From: Liolophura sinensis
Lineage: Eukaryota > Mollusca > Polyplacophora > Chitonida > Chitonidae
Direction of reading: 5' to 3'
DNA: 64,000 nt
Assembly: GCF_032854445.1 (NCBI RefSeq)
Contig: NC_088307.1
Location: 11,794,017 to 11,858,016 of the forward strand
A program made the position numbers and the translations under genes. Every line of letters starts with the position of its first letter. Position 1 is the first letter of the stretch. The notes under the pieces are model-generated. The model did no database searches. It was not told the origin of the DNA and was given only the letters and a program-made list of their open reading frames with translations. Shown here in pieces: positions 33,266 to 44,900 of the stretch.

Positions 33266-35235
33266 CTTTGGCACAGAATAGATTAGGCATACCGGTAACA
33301 TATACTCAAAGTGAAGATAAAGTCTGCCATTATATATGCTAAATTTTAAAAGCCGAGGAGATGAAATTTAGCCTTGATATGGCACTGACGGACAATTCAC
33401 GCTGAAAGCGTCACGTGATAATTGGCTATCACGTCAAAAGCCTATTTGCTCTCGATTGTCAGTTTGGTTTCTTATAGTGGATAGGCACATGTCGATGCAA
33501 TAAATTGGATTTTGTGATTAGTTTAAGTGTTAAACTGATGCATTTAGGCCCACACACCTATGAGCAGGGAACTGAGAACGGCTGCCCGTGCCACAATGCA
33601 GACATGTTGGGCAGGATACTGCAATAACTTGTCAGGGTGAGCTAACAAGGAAACCGCCTCGGGAGAGTCATTGCTTAAAATGTAATAAAAAAGTAAAATA
33701 ATGATCGTAGGCGTACGATCTTGTAAAGTCACATGACCAAGTGAGACTCCATTTCATTCATTCTGAAGAACCTTTAGCTACGACTAAGAACCTTTGCAAT
33801 GATCAACTGTGTTATTTTCACGAAAAGGTTCTTTGAAGAGCCATACCTAACCCAAATAACCTTTGAAACACCATTTTCAAGGCTGTATCTAGTTGATCAA
33901 TCTTCACATTAAGGCCACATCTTGCTCACCACGGACGCCATATACGTAGACCCATAACCTAGGCCTATATACATGTGTGCCTTTAATCCGGTTTTATGAC
34001 AACAGATAGTTTTGCTCAGTGTGGTGTTGTTTAACATACTAGCTGAAAACACAGATGTTTTTACGCAATTTCGTAATTTGAGTAAATGTTATTTCTACGG
34101 AATACTGCCAACCCGTACAAATCATACATGTATGGTATCTGACGGTCTTATTTAAGTCGTTGTTTGTTACGTTCAAACCACACTCGACCCGTGTAACGTG
34201 TCATTTGAAGTAGGGATAATTAATTTAAATCAACTGCGATATAACATACGTTTTAATAAATGAAGGCATCTGCTTCTAAATCTATATTAGGCCTATATTT
34301 TATTCGAGGAAAAATTTCATCTAGATGGACCCTACTGATCTCACGTCTTGATTCTGGGTGAAGGAAACGACGATCAGGCCCATGAACTCACGAATATGTG
34401 ATACATGCATGGCTATATACTAATGATGAATAAATCTTCTTGTTCTGATGGTACATTTATTTACTGCTCTTATTAATTCCCTATTTGGTTGTTTTTATTG
34501 GTATAATGTGTATTTTATGTCTGTTGACAATATTTTTGGCGTACACTATTGTCTGATTGCCTGAGTAAAATAATATATTGTCTGTCTTATTCTGTAATAT
34601 TTGGAAAATACAGATCCATAAAACGCAGCGTTGAGAACTTATTCGGCATCCAATTTTGTACTTCTAACAGGGGAATATAACTTGATGAATATGATGTAGT
34701 GTTTACCTATCTGAACTGAGCAGGTCGAGCGCATAGGCCCGGGCCCTTTCTTTTCGAACGCATGTGCCAAATTTGTAAGAACTCAGTTCAAGTACAAATT
34801 TCGAAACTCTTAAGAATAAGTTTGTCACCTCGATTATTAAGATGATTAAGGATGATCACTGCAGTGAATGCACAGCGAATGCACTGGAGTAAATGCACAA
34901 CGAATGCACTGGAGTGTTGGAGTGAATGCACAACTGGTTCAGGTCAGGTCTCTTAGACGGTAAAGGAATAGGGCCTCGCTGTGCTCTACTCTTTAAGGTT
35001 TGTATAAATGTAAACACAAGGAGTTAAAGGATGTCCATTCAAATATGTTCTACGTGCTTGTGTCGTAAACCTCTGATGAAAAGGATACTGATCAATGGCT
35101 AATATACGGCAGTTAAAATATAGCGATCGTAGGTAATTAGCTATGTTGTTCCAAGGCACATAACTCTTAGGTGTTACACAGTAGGCTTTGACACTGAGTG
35201 AAACGATCGTTCTGATTGGTTCATCGGCAGGATGA
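33266..35235. other. Unassigned stretch
   Basis: AT-rich. A small cluster of 'gaatgcactggagt' repeats at about 34,870-34,935. No gene supported. Confidence 0.4.
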
Positions 35236-35239
35236 GATT

Positions 35240-35265
35240 GGTTGTCCGCCATCTTGGGAGACAGC
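35240..35265. promoter_or_regulatory. YY1-like motif, possible promoter
   Basis: 'gtccgccatcttggg' (reverse: 'cccaagatggcggac') is the AAGATGGCGG motif bound by YY1 in animal promoters, often overlapping a start codon. On the minus strand its ATG opens an 88-codon frame down to 34,986. On the plus strand a good donor ('ttacag|gtaaga', about 35,412) lies downstream. Either or both directions could be transcribed. The core recurs at about 35,350 and 35,890. Confidence 0.35.
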
Positions 35266-35950
35266 TCTCAATGACATTCTAATTCAGGGGGAAATATTCT
35301 GTCCGGAATTATAATGTGATATCATTGTATACGTTTTATTGAGACTGGTTGTCCGCCATCTTCCTTTAAAAGTTCTATCTAAATAATTTGTCTCGTCTCG
35401 TCGGTATTACAGGTAAGATTCAGAGGCCATCTGCCCCTCGGTTACACGCCATTTAGTTCTTATTATGTTGTAGTTCCTAGCTGATCTATAAAAACTGATA
35501 TAATACGATTAGCTTTGAAGATATTGTTGGAAGAATAGTTCATAAATCTAAAAGTGCATGTTGGCATACTGTTTAGCAAGGGGTTGTTGTTACAAGCCCA
35601 AGAGCGTTCCTTGCTAGAATTAATCTGAGATATAATGGTACACTAGTATGGCAGATTTCATAGTTTTTTTTATACATTTGTATTCATGAGACAAGTAACC
35701 CTAAGAGCTCAGTGTAGTTACGTGTGTAACAAAGTAACTTAATTCAGCCATTGTTCGAACGGGTGTATATAAACGCGCTAGTGATTGTATCAATTCAGGG
35801 GAGACAGCTCTCAAAGACATTCTAAGTCAGGGGGAAATACTCTGTCCAGAATTATAATGTGATATCATTGTATACGTTGTATTGAGACTGGTTGTCCGCC
35901 ATCTTCCATTAAAAGTTCTATGCCATCTAAATAATTCGTCTCGTCTGTCC
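35257..35950 (+). repeat. Pair of 145-bp direct repeats
   Basis: 35,257-35,400 and about 35,800-35,950 share 'gagacagctctca', 'cagggggaaat', 'ttataatgtgatatcattgt', 'ggttgtccgccatcttcc' and 'cgtctcgtc'. About 400 bp of unrelated DNA separates them. Could be a duplicated promoter/first-exon region or terminal repeats of a small element. Confidence 0.75.
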
Positions 35951-37360
35951 TGTGTTACAGTCCTACATTGCGCCAGACCTTAGAAAGGGCAACAAAAACA
36001 CTACCAATTCACTACCAGTAAATTTTTGTGAGGTGAGAAGTTTTTAATACCAGGTGTGTCTCTCACAGTTATGGTATGCAGTGATCAACACGATGTTTGA
36101 AATAGGCAGAATTTCAATCAATATTTTTAGAATTTTCTCTTAAGATTGGCTTTGGATTCTGTTGTCATCAATAAAGTTGTCCATTTAAAGACTACCATTC
36201 GAAGTATCTTAAAACGGGATAAATATTTTTTTAGATATTTTGTAAAGTTTTATTATAGAATAAATTCGAAAAAAAAAACTATATTACAGGATTTAATTAA
36301 TTTTCACCGCGTTGTGCGGTGAGATGCCCATGAATTTTTCACTGCCTTTTTAACTATTTCTTATGTAGAAACTGTTTACTAAGACACAAAAATGAACGAC
36401 AAAAAATGTATTTGTATAATTTGAATAGCGTGATTAATTAGGTTTACAGTCTGTTGGGGAGAAGAATGCGGTTTGGGCCGAGACGGCGAGCAGCTGTGTG
36501 ACATAATGTGTGATACCGTCCTTAAATATACCTGGCTTGTAAATCAACTGATTGTACGTCTGTGGTGGTCCGTAAATGATACAGAAGTGTCCCACAACTC
36601 TGAGTGAAATGGCCCGTCGGAAACACATAGGTCTACCGGTAACTAAATCTGTCGTAAACGATCTCAACATGATGTATTAAGCAGTAGTTCTGTCCTATCA
36701 TATATCACTACATGAAGTGAATGGGAAAAGGCTACGTCACAGCATAGGCCCCGCAATCTGATAGTTTGATTGGATAAAATTCTCAAGATGGCTGTCTCCA
36801 TTCACACCAGCCAATTGTGCAGTATTGTCATTTTGTTCGACACGTTATTTGGTGAAATCTCAATAAAATAATAAAGCATGATACTTTTTAGCATGTATGC
36901 TGGATTTGACTACCTTTTTCTATTTTAGTTTAAAAGATTAATCGACGCTTTTTGATGGCATATATTTCTGTATAAATTACCAATTTATTTAAGAATTGAA
37001 TAAAGGCACAGACTTTGGAGTATTTCAGTTAAAGTGAAATTGGATTTTTTACCATTGTAGTAGAAGGTTAGTGTGTAGCCGAAAACACAATGCTTCGTGC
37101 TAAATTACTTGTGCTATAGATATCAACAGACGTACACAAATAGAGAGAGCAATATGCCATGATCGCGTTATATGATTCACCGTCTACATCCGGGTAACCC
37201 CACTCCAAACATGATCGACGCAACCATCACAGCAACAGGCGATCTATTTAAGACATGCATGCGTACCACTGTGAAACTGATCTCATTTGCTCATCGTCAC
37301 ATGCAGACGACATATTATTTCTTAGAATTCCTCAGGATAGTCTTGTGTATTTTTCCTACA
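35951..37360. other. Unassigned stretch
   Basis: A minus-strand frame at 36,434-36,670 has a possible acceptor and donor inside it but no recognised domain. Nothing else. Confidence 0.35.
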
Positions 37361-37530
37361 TGCTGTCTTCCTCTTCGACCGTACATGGGATGGTCTGACA
37401 GCAGCCTGCGAATGGTCGTGGGCTTCCCCGGGACTGTGTCCGGATTTCTCTCCCCCCGCTCACCCCGCTATAATGCTGGCGGCCGTCGTATAAGTGAAAT
37501 ATTTTTGAGTACGGCGTAAACCACCAGTCA
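37361..37530 (+). mobile_element. SINE family A, 5' truncated
   Basis: 'ttcctcttcgaccgtacatg', 'ggaggc'-less centre, 'cgtataagtgaaatattttt', 'gagtacggcgtaaaccacca'. Confidence 0.85.
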
Positions 37531-37544
37531 GATAAATAAGATAT

Positions 37545-37800
37545 GACACGGAGGAATCATGCTCCTGCGTGCATGTATAATGTGTGTTCTTGTGGCACGG
37601 CGATCTCATGCCCCCAAAGTGCGGTGCCGCCACTGAAGTATCATGCCGAAGACACCAAACACGACACCCCCACCCAATCACATTATACGACCAAACAGTC
37701 CTGTGTCATTGCTCTAACCTCTTCATGCTAAGCACCATAAACGAGGCAGCAACATATAGCGTCTTAAAGTCTTTGGTATGACCCGATTTGGCAAAAATCA
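37545..37800 (-). mobile_element. SINE family B, decayed
   Basis: Reverse complement of the family B body ('gccgccactgaagtatcatg', 'cctgtgtcattgctctaacc', 'cttcatgctaagcacc'), with a trace of the tRNA-like head near 37,780. Confidence 0.65.
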
Positions 37801-38287
37801 GACCAACTATAAATATGCATTGATAATGGGTCCCATAAGAAGCATACGTGTTTTTTTAGCACAACCTTAAATTCGAAGTTCAAAATACAGTCGCGAAAAA
37901 GAAAACTGCATACATTCAAACAATCGAAATCGCTTTCATGTTATCGGTTTTAAACAATCAGCCGAGAGTTATACTATAACTCAAAGGTGCAGCTGTTTCT
38001 GAGTATTTCACCCGAACCCTGTCTTGCCTTTTAACTATATCACCTTGGGTACGGGTCACACGACTTTATGTTTCCGGTTGCTCTAACGTGGCGTAACCCA
38101 TGACCTCGTAAGATTTTCTGCATGGTTAAAAGTTGATTAATAGAGCTACCAAGAAGGACCGATTAGGCATGTTACCACCCCTCCTCCAAAATAACTGATT
38201 TGAATTATTTAAATGAAACTTCATTAGAGCATGACCTAAGTTGAGGGCAAAAAATTTTAAACATTTTCTGTGATATATGTCACGTGA

Positions 38288-38615
38288 CTTAGACGCCATA
38301 TTCATAGTCATAGTCATATAACGACGAAGGAATCCTTATGGTGTATGTAATGTGCCTCCGTGTTGCAGGACGAATTTCCACCGCTCTTTTATCTAGTGCT
38401 GCTTCACTGAGACGACTTACCGAAGGAAAGGAAGGCGCCCCGCCCAAGGCATAATTTTGATACGGGTCAACCAGTCGTTGCACTATCCCCTTCACGCTGA
38501 ACGCCAATCGAGGCTGTTAGAACTCCGTCTTAAAATCTTAACTGTGACTTGACCCAGGATTGATCCTGGATATACCGCTCCCGAAGCAGACGCTCTACCA
38601 ACTGTGCTATTCGGA
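38288..38615 (-). mobile_element. SINE family C, near full length
   Basis: Read on minus: tRNA-like head ('cacagttggtagagcgtctg' A box; 'ggatcaatcc' B box), body ('agtgcaacgactggttgacc', 'cactagataaaagagcggtg') and tail near 38,310 ('cgtcgttatatgactatga'). Confidence 0.85.
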
Positions 38616-38679
38616 CCGGTAATACTTAAAATATGATATGGAACGCCGATGACTACTGAGATGTTAAATGGTGGTTAGC

Positions 38680-38928
38680 TTGCTAGGACTGCGCAATGAC
38701 CCATGAGCCTCTCGCCAATGCGATTTAATGGTTTTAATGGTTCCGGCCTTACTTGGAAAGCTCTTTTAGTAACCTGTGGATGGTTGTGGGTTTCTCAGCC
38801 CATCCATTCCCTCTTCATAATTCTGGCCACCTTCATATAAGTGAAATATTTTTGAGAACGGCGTAAAACACTACTGAAATAAATAAATAAATAAATAAAT
38901 ATAAATAAAAAAATAAATAAATAAATAA
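38680..38928 (+). mobile_element. SINE family A, decayed
   Basis: Traces of the tRNA-like head ('gcaatgacccatgagcctct'), 'gtggatggttgtgggtttct', tail 'gagaacggcgtaaaacacta', then aaat repeats. Confidence 0.8.
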
Positions 38929-39424
38929 GCAAAGGCTTTGGCGAAAATAATACCAGGTCAAAATTCTTTCTGCCAATACGTGTGCTAGATGTAAGTGTGC
39001 GCACTTGCTAAATTAACCTTTGTCGAAATATTAACTTTGTGATGCGTTTAATCACCACAGCATGTATTTTAGAAAAATTATCAACTGTGCACTTTTGGAG
39101 TGCTTCTATTGCACATGTAGCCACGTGCGTGGTGCTTCAGACATCGGGAAACAAACATATGGCAGCTAAAGAGATTATACTGAGATGATGGCAGTTTCTT
39201 TACGGATAATCTTAAGAAAAAGTATCAAAGTATTGAATTTACACATACAGATTTAAAATCATTCAGTCTCTCTCTTTATATCCCTTTCAGAAATATGTTC
39301 ACTTTCTGAAATAGTCTGGTTTACGTTTATCGACTACGGATATTTTGAAGAGGACAAACGTTCGAAATTTTATGTGCAGGTAATGAGCAAAAGAGTTAAT
39401 AGGTTTGGTTTCTAGAAAACACTG

Positions 39425-40835
39425 AAGGTCTGGGTTGTTGATCATTTGTAAACTCGGCATTCGTTTCTCAATGTGTTGATCATTTGTCCGTGTACACGCT
39501 ACATCTGTTTCTCAGTGTGTTGAGAGTTTGTCTGTGTACACTCTGAATATGTTTCTCAATGTGCTGATCGTTTATGTGCACTCGGCATTCGTTTCTCGAT
39601 GTGTTGATCGTTTGTCTGTGTACCCTCGGCCTCTGTTTCTCAATGTGTTGATCAATTGTCTGTGTACACGCAACATCTGATTTTTACTCTGTTGATCATT
39701 TGTCTGTGTCCTCGGAATATATTTCTCAATGTGCTGATCGTGTATGTGCACGCGGCATCCGTTTCTCAAAGTATTGATCATTTGCGTGTGTACACTCGGA
39801 ATATGTTTCTCAATATGTTGATCGTTTGACTGTGTATGCGCGGCATCCGTTCCACAATGTGTTGATCGTTTGACCGTGTACACGCGGCATCTGTTTCTTA
39901 ATCTGTTGATCAATTGTCTGTGTACACGCGACATCTGTTTTTACTCTGTTGATCATTTGTCTGTGTCCTCGGAATATATTTCTCAATGTGCTGATCGTTT
40001 ATGTGCACGCGGCATCCGTTTCTCAATGTATTGATCATTTGTCTGTGGACACTCGGAATATGTTTCTCAGTATGATGATCGTTTGTCTGTGTATACGCGG
40101 CATCCGTTCCACAACGTGTTGATCGTTTGTCCGTGTACACGAGGCATCTGTTTCTCAATATGTTGATCATTTGTCCTTGTACACGCGGCTTTTGTTTCTC
40201 CATGTGTTGATCATTTGTCTCTGTATTTACGGCATCTGTTTCCAGTGTGTTGATCATTTGTCTGTGTATACGCACCGTCCGTTCCACAATCGTGTTAATC
40301 GTTTGTCCGTGTAAACGCGGCATCTGTTTCTCAATATGTTGATCGTTTGTCTCTGTACACTTGGCATCTGTTTCTCTCTGTGTTGAGCGTTTGTCTGTGT
40401 AAACGCAGCATCTGCTTCTCAAAGGGTTAATCGTTTGTCTGTTTACACTCGGCATCTCTTTCTCAATGTGTTGATCGTGTGTCTGTGTACACTGGGAATA
40501 TTTTTCTCAAAATGTTGATCGTTTGTCTTTATATACGCGTCATCCGTTCCACAATGTGTTGATCGTTTGTCCATGTACATGCAGCATCAGTTGCTCAATA
40601 TGTTGATCGTTTGTCTGTGTGCAAGTGACGTCTGTTCTCAATGTGTTGATCGTTTGTCCGTGTACACACGGCATCTGTTTCTCAATGAGTTGATCGCTTA
40701 TCTGTGTACACGCGGCAACTGCTTCTCCATGTGCTGATCGTTTGTCTGTGTACACGCGGCATCTGTTTTTCACTCTGTTGATCATTTGCCTGTGTATACT
40801 TGGCATCTGTTTCTCAGTGTGCTGATTGCCTTACT
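39425..40835 (-). repeat. 44-bp minisatellite derived from a Penelope-like element
   Basis: About thirty imperfect 44-bp units; on minus each reads like 'atcaacacattgagaaacag' + 'atgccgcgtgtacacagacaaacg'. A higher-order repeat of about 257 bp is visible (39,681 and 39,938 start the same variant series). The first unit on the minus strand lies in the reading frame of the adjoining GIY-YIG fragment (ISTLRNRCQVYTGK). Since 44 is not a multiple of three, open frames of up to 181 codons cycle through registers and are not genes. Confidence 0.9.
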
Positions 40836-41262
40836 GATGTACTTTTTTTTACAATGAAAACAGGAAATTATGTACAGTAGGTTGCGTGAGTTGCAATCCA
40901 TGTTTGCATTAACTTGAAACTTAAATCTGTTAAGCGCGGAAACACATAACTGCCTGCGGTAACATTGTCGCAACACAGCGTTTGTACCCTTGCGAGGTTA
41001 TTCTAACGGTTGAATTGTTATTGGATATAAATTTGCGATAGACATTAATTTCCTCGGATTTGGCGGCTGCCGCTCGGCATGAAACATACTTACCTGTCTG
41101 TGTGAGATGTGTGTTTGACTTCAAACGCTTATCCGTTATTGCAGATTGCCGCTGAAAATCTGGAATGGTTTGCGATATCGTCTTGTTCTTATTAAGGAAT
41201 GGAGTATAGCAGTTTGCAAGGCTTTTTATATGTGGGCCTGTTTCCAGGGAGTAAATGGTCAC
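40782..41262 (-). pseudogene. Penelope-like retroelement endonuclease fragment (GIY-YIG)
   Basis: Minus strand, two frames. The first (41,262 down to about 40,930) has TGKYVSCRAAAAKS and RKFISNNNSTVRI, which fit the stretch before the endonuclease in Penelope-like elements, with some cysteines lost. After a frameshift, CNSRNLLYIISCFHCKKKYI follows: the 'LLYIISC..C...YI' signature of their GIY-YIG domain with a CxxC. The catalytic downstream part is replaced by the 44-bp satellite. No reverse transcriptase remains. Identification is by pattern only. Confidence 0.65.
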
Positions 41263-41699
41263 TTATACAATAAATTTTCAAGTCAGGACAGCTTATGTGG
41301 TCTGGTCCTAAGATCTTTGTATGTCGGTACCGTGTATTTTAGTAGCGTATCAGGTGTCTCAGAACGAATTGTTGTAGCAACAACCCCGTGGTTTATGCAA
41401 AGAACAAGTGTCTTTCCCCGACTTGTTTTAAATTGCCGTGAATAAATAGTTAATGTGAGTACAGCATACAATAGGCCTACTTTAACAAGGCAGGGAGGTA
41501 GCGGGGTCGGGAGCAGTATATATTAAACACTTTTGTGTTAGGCTGAGACATACACCACGTGGATGATTAGTTCTGTAGACACGTGGCCGGATGTGATGCG
41601 GTTGAAATCAACACCTTCTAATTGCCAGGGCCTGGATCTAATACATATAAAAGTCTCAGTTAGGTCAGGGCTTCTGTTTAACCGAGATGTTAAGGGGAG

Positions 41700-41958
41700 C
41701 TATGGGAATTGGGGTGAAAAAGGGTGGGGGTGTTGGTGCTGGGACAGGATTTTTGTTTGGAGTTGTATATAGTGATCGCTTTTCCTTCCACCATTGTCCG
41801 TCCTATTAATCTTGACTACGCCATATTTCAGTGCTGGTTGTTGGCAGGAATCTGAAATTTGATTTATTCTTTGTTTCAAATAAAGGACATGGTATGGTAA
41901 GGGAATCGGCCACAGTGCAAGAAGCTGTGCACCCCAAGAAGCGAAACTGACGGGATAG
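41700..41958 (-). CDS. Candidate last exon (cytoplasmic tail) of the EGF-repeat gene
   Basis: After the transmembrane exon (ends in TG, phase 2) the next acceptor that keeps an open frame is 'ttatcattttcag' at 41,959. It completes a Cys codon and gives 85 further residues to a TAG at 41,700. The tail has no recognised domain. Length and frame fit but could be chance, and another exon may be the true one. Confidence 0.25.
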
Positions 41959-44900
41959 CTGAAAATGATAACTGATCGGCAGGTCAATACTTATTTATTA
42001 TTACATTGGTTTTTACGCTCTACTTAAGAATATTTCACTTAGCGTTTAGCATTATGCTGAGAGGAAACCCGGTACGACCCGTGGGAAACCCACGACCATC
42101 CCAAGAATGCTGCAAGACCTTCTCATGTACTGCCGGAGAGGAAGCCAGCATGCGCTTTGTCAATATGCTGGTCGGTTGGAAAATATGCTGGTCGGTTGGT
42201 CAATATGTTGGTCGGTTGGACAGTATGTTGGACGGTTAGTTAACATGTTGGTCGGTTGGACAGCACGTTGGCCGGTTGGTCATTATGCTGGTCGGTTGGT
42301 CAACATGTTGATCGGTTAGTCAATATGTTGGTCGGTTGGTCAATATGCTGATCTGTTGCTCAACATGATGGTCGCTTGGTGAACATGTTGGTCGCTTTGT
42401 CGGTTGGTCAACATATTGGTCGGTTGGACAATATGTTGGTATGTTGGTCAATATACTGGTCGGTTGGACAGCATTTAGGTCAGGTGGACAACATGTTGGT
42501 TGGTTAAACAATATGTTGGTCGGTTGGTCAATATGTTGGTCGGTTGGACAGTATGTTGGTTGGAAAATATGTTGGTCGATTGGACAATGTGTTGGTCGGT
42601 TGGACAATATATAGTTCGGTTGTACGTTGGCCAGTCAGTAAAATATTTGTCACCCTATCTTTTAACATGGCTTATTCAATTAATGGTTAGCCAGAGTGCA
42701 GGAAGACACACCAACTTCGCCGGAGGTCACAGCCGTTGCGAATATTCAATACTTTCTTGAAACAAATGGCACAAATTTCTTCACTAGGCTGCTGCATACT
42801 TTACGTATTTGTTTCACAATAATGATGCCAAAATACAACGATAAATGCACATGTCCGCAGACATGCGCTACCTACGTATGTGTGGGGAGAGGGGGAATTT
42901 CACAGGAGATATATACCCCTGAGAATCTATACTTACCAAACAACAACAACCAAAATGATGACAGCCAGCAGCATCGCGCCTCCTAAAGCAACAACCAAGC
43001 CTGCAGTGAGTGCCGTGGACTTTGTGCCTGAAGAGGATTATAAAAAAATGAACGGCAAAAAGAAATGATCACAAAATAAACAATGTATATGATTTTCAAG
43101 TATGACGCTGAGCGGAATCACCTTATCAAAGTGTCACTTGTCAAGATGCCATGGAGGCTCCTACGTGTAAACAAAAGAGACTGCTGCTTTGATTATCTTA
43201 TTTCAAATTAAAGCAATCCCCAATTTCCACGAAATATAAAAATCTTAAGGTAGGAGACCTGTGATACGGACTTACATCAGTTTTACATTTTAACGGGTAT
43301 AAAATTCTTGGCCTATTCAAGCTAAGGTAACACCAAAGAATCCTTATTAACCATTTATTTTCTCGCTTGGTCTCGTGTGTCGTAATGTTACGTGATTTTT
43401 GCCAATGCCAATCTGTCAAGCGTAGCACTTTTTGCCTTAGGAAGAGAACATGCCTTAGAAGTAAAGTTTTTCATTGTACGTTTTCATTAACTTCTACAGT
43501 CTGTTTCTGTTCCTCCCCGCACAACTTCTGAAGGAATAAATGAATGGTTATCAATTAACACCGCTTTTTCTGGATAAGAACTCCTAATTGTGTACAGTCT
43601 AGAGCTTGTAATGCACGACTGCACCACTGAGGAAGATCTTGTGGAGGGCAAACATTCTTTAGTCAAGTTTTTCGATTGTTGTTCAAAGTCTGGTCTCCGC
43701 ACCAAGCTAAGCAAACTGGATTTATCAAGGAACAAAATCCTAATGTGACATCACTGTTCACAATATGATCAGAAAGGACCCTCAAGTATCCGGTGTTTTT
43801 AAGGCAATTTGCTTGGTTTAATCGGTTTTAGTATATGTACTGAATAGCAAGCAGTGAACTATAAAATGCCATTGATTTGGCATTATGTGAAGTGAGAATT
43901 ATTTAATAAGCAATCTTTAGTTCATTCACTTTTGACAAATAGTGAATAGTAGTTTATACTGTAAAATATAAAGTACTGAATTGAGAATATGCTAATTATC
44001 TGTGGCCGGTTCCACAAACACAATTCTGACTTTAGTCAAACTTTGAAACCTTGCCACAGTGCTTAGTATTTGGTAAAGGAACTTGAATTTTTGACACATT
44101 TCCGTCTCGTGGGTTTTCATATCATCTCTCATTCGAACAATATTTATGGTATTCAACCTTCTCTGAGCAATATCCTCTATTGATTATTTATAGAACAATG
44201 AAATACCAGGACTTCCTTCGCTGTTTGCGACGGCTTACATCTGAAACGATTGCTAGTTCAAATTCGCGAAATCACAATATTGTCTACAACAAGTAAATAG
44301 AACATTTTACGGTGCAGGGTGATTACCATAAATTTTTTCTCATGATTGGTTATCATTTCCCCCATCTCTCTCGAAAAATATTATGCTATTTATCTTTCGC
44401 TGTACCATATCCTCTATCCACATCAGGCTGTGAAAGTATAGCTTACTAAATTACACTGAAACCAATCAAATAAATAAATTTTACCGCCTTCCTCCTGTTT
44501 TCGTATTTGTCGTGTTTTCGGTACTGTTCGAGTAAAAACCTTAAATAAATATTCTCAATTGTCAGATTCCGTTATCAATAGTAATGCATGGTCGTGGGTA
44601 TTGCTCAGGCTTTGTCCAGTTTCCTCCCAAAATAATGCTGATCGTCATATTCTTGAGAATGGCGCACGAAAAAACACCAATCAGGTAAATAAACAATAGA
44701 GAATTAAAAAATAATTAATATTTCTTTCAGGATTTAAGCCCTAGAACTCTACCTGTGTCATTGTCATCTTGTTTTTGTGTTCCGTTCTCACCTGTGACTC
44801 CGTTATTCGGTATACCGGTAGTAATCTTTACGCTTGGAGCTGAAACAAACACCGTCGTTTGTTTACTCCCCCTTCTTTATCTTGGGATTCATGTATGTTT

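Noticed and set aside
35257-35950. LTR retrotransposon with 145-bp LTRs
   Set aside because: No primer-binding site, polypurine tract or coding remnant between the direct repeats.
39910-40455. 181-codon minus-strand frame
   Set aside because: It lies wholly in the 44-bp satellite; the period is not a multiple of three, so the repeat cycles through registers without stops.
41700-41987. Independent 95-codon gene on the minus strand
   Set aside because: Start lies in noncoding-looking sequence; kept only as a weak candidate last exon of the EGF gene.
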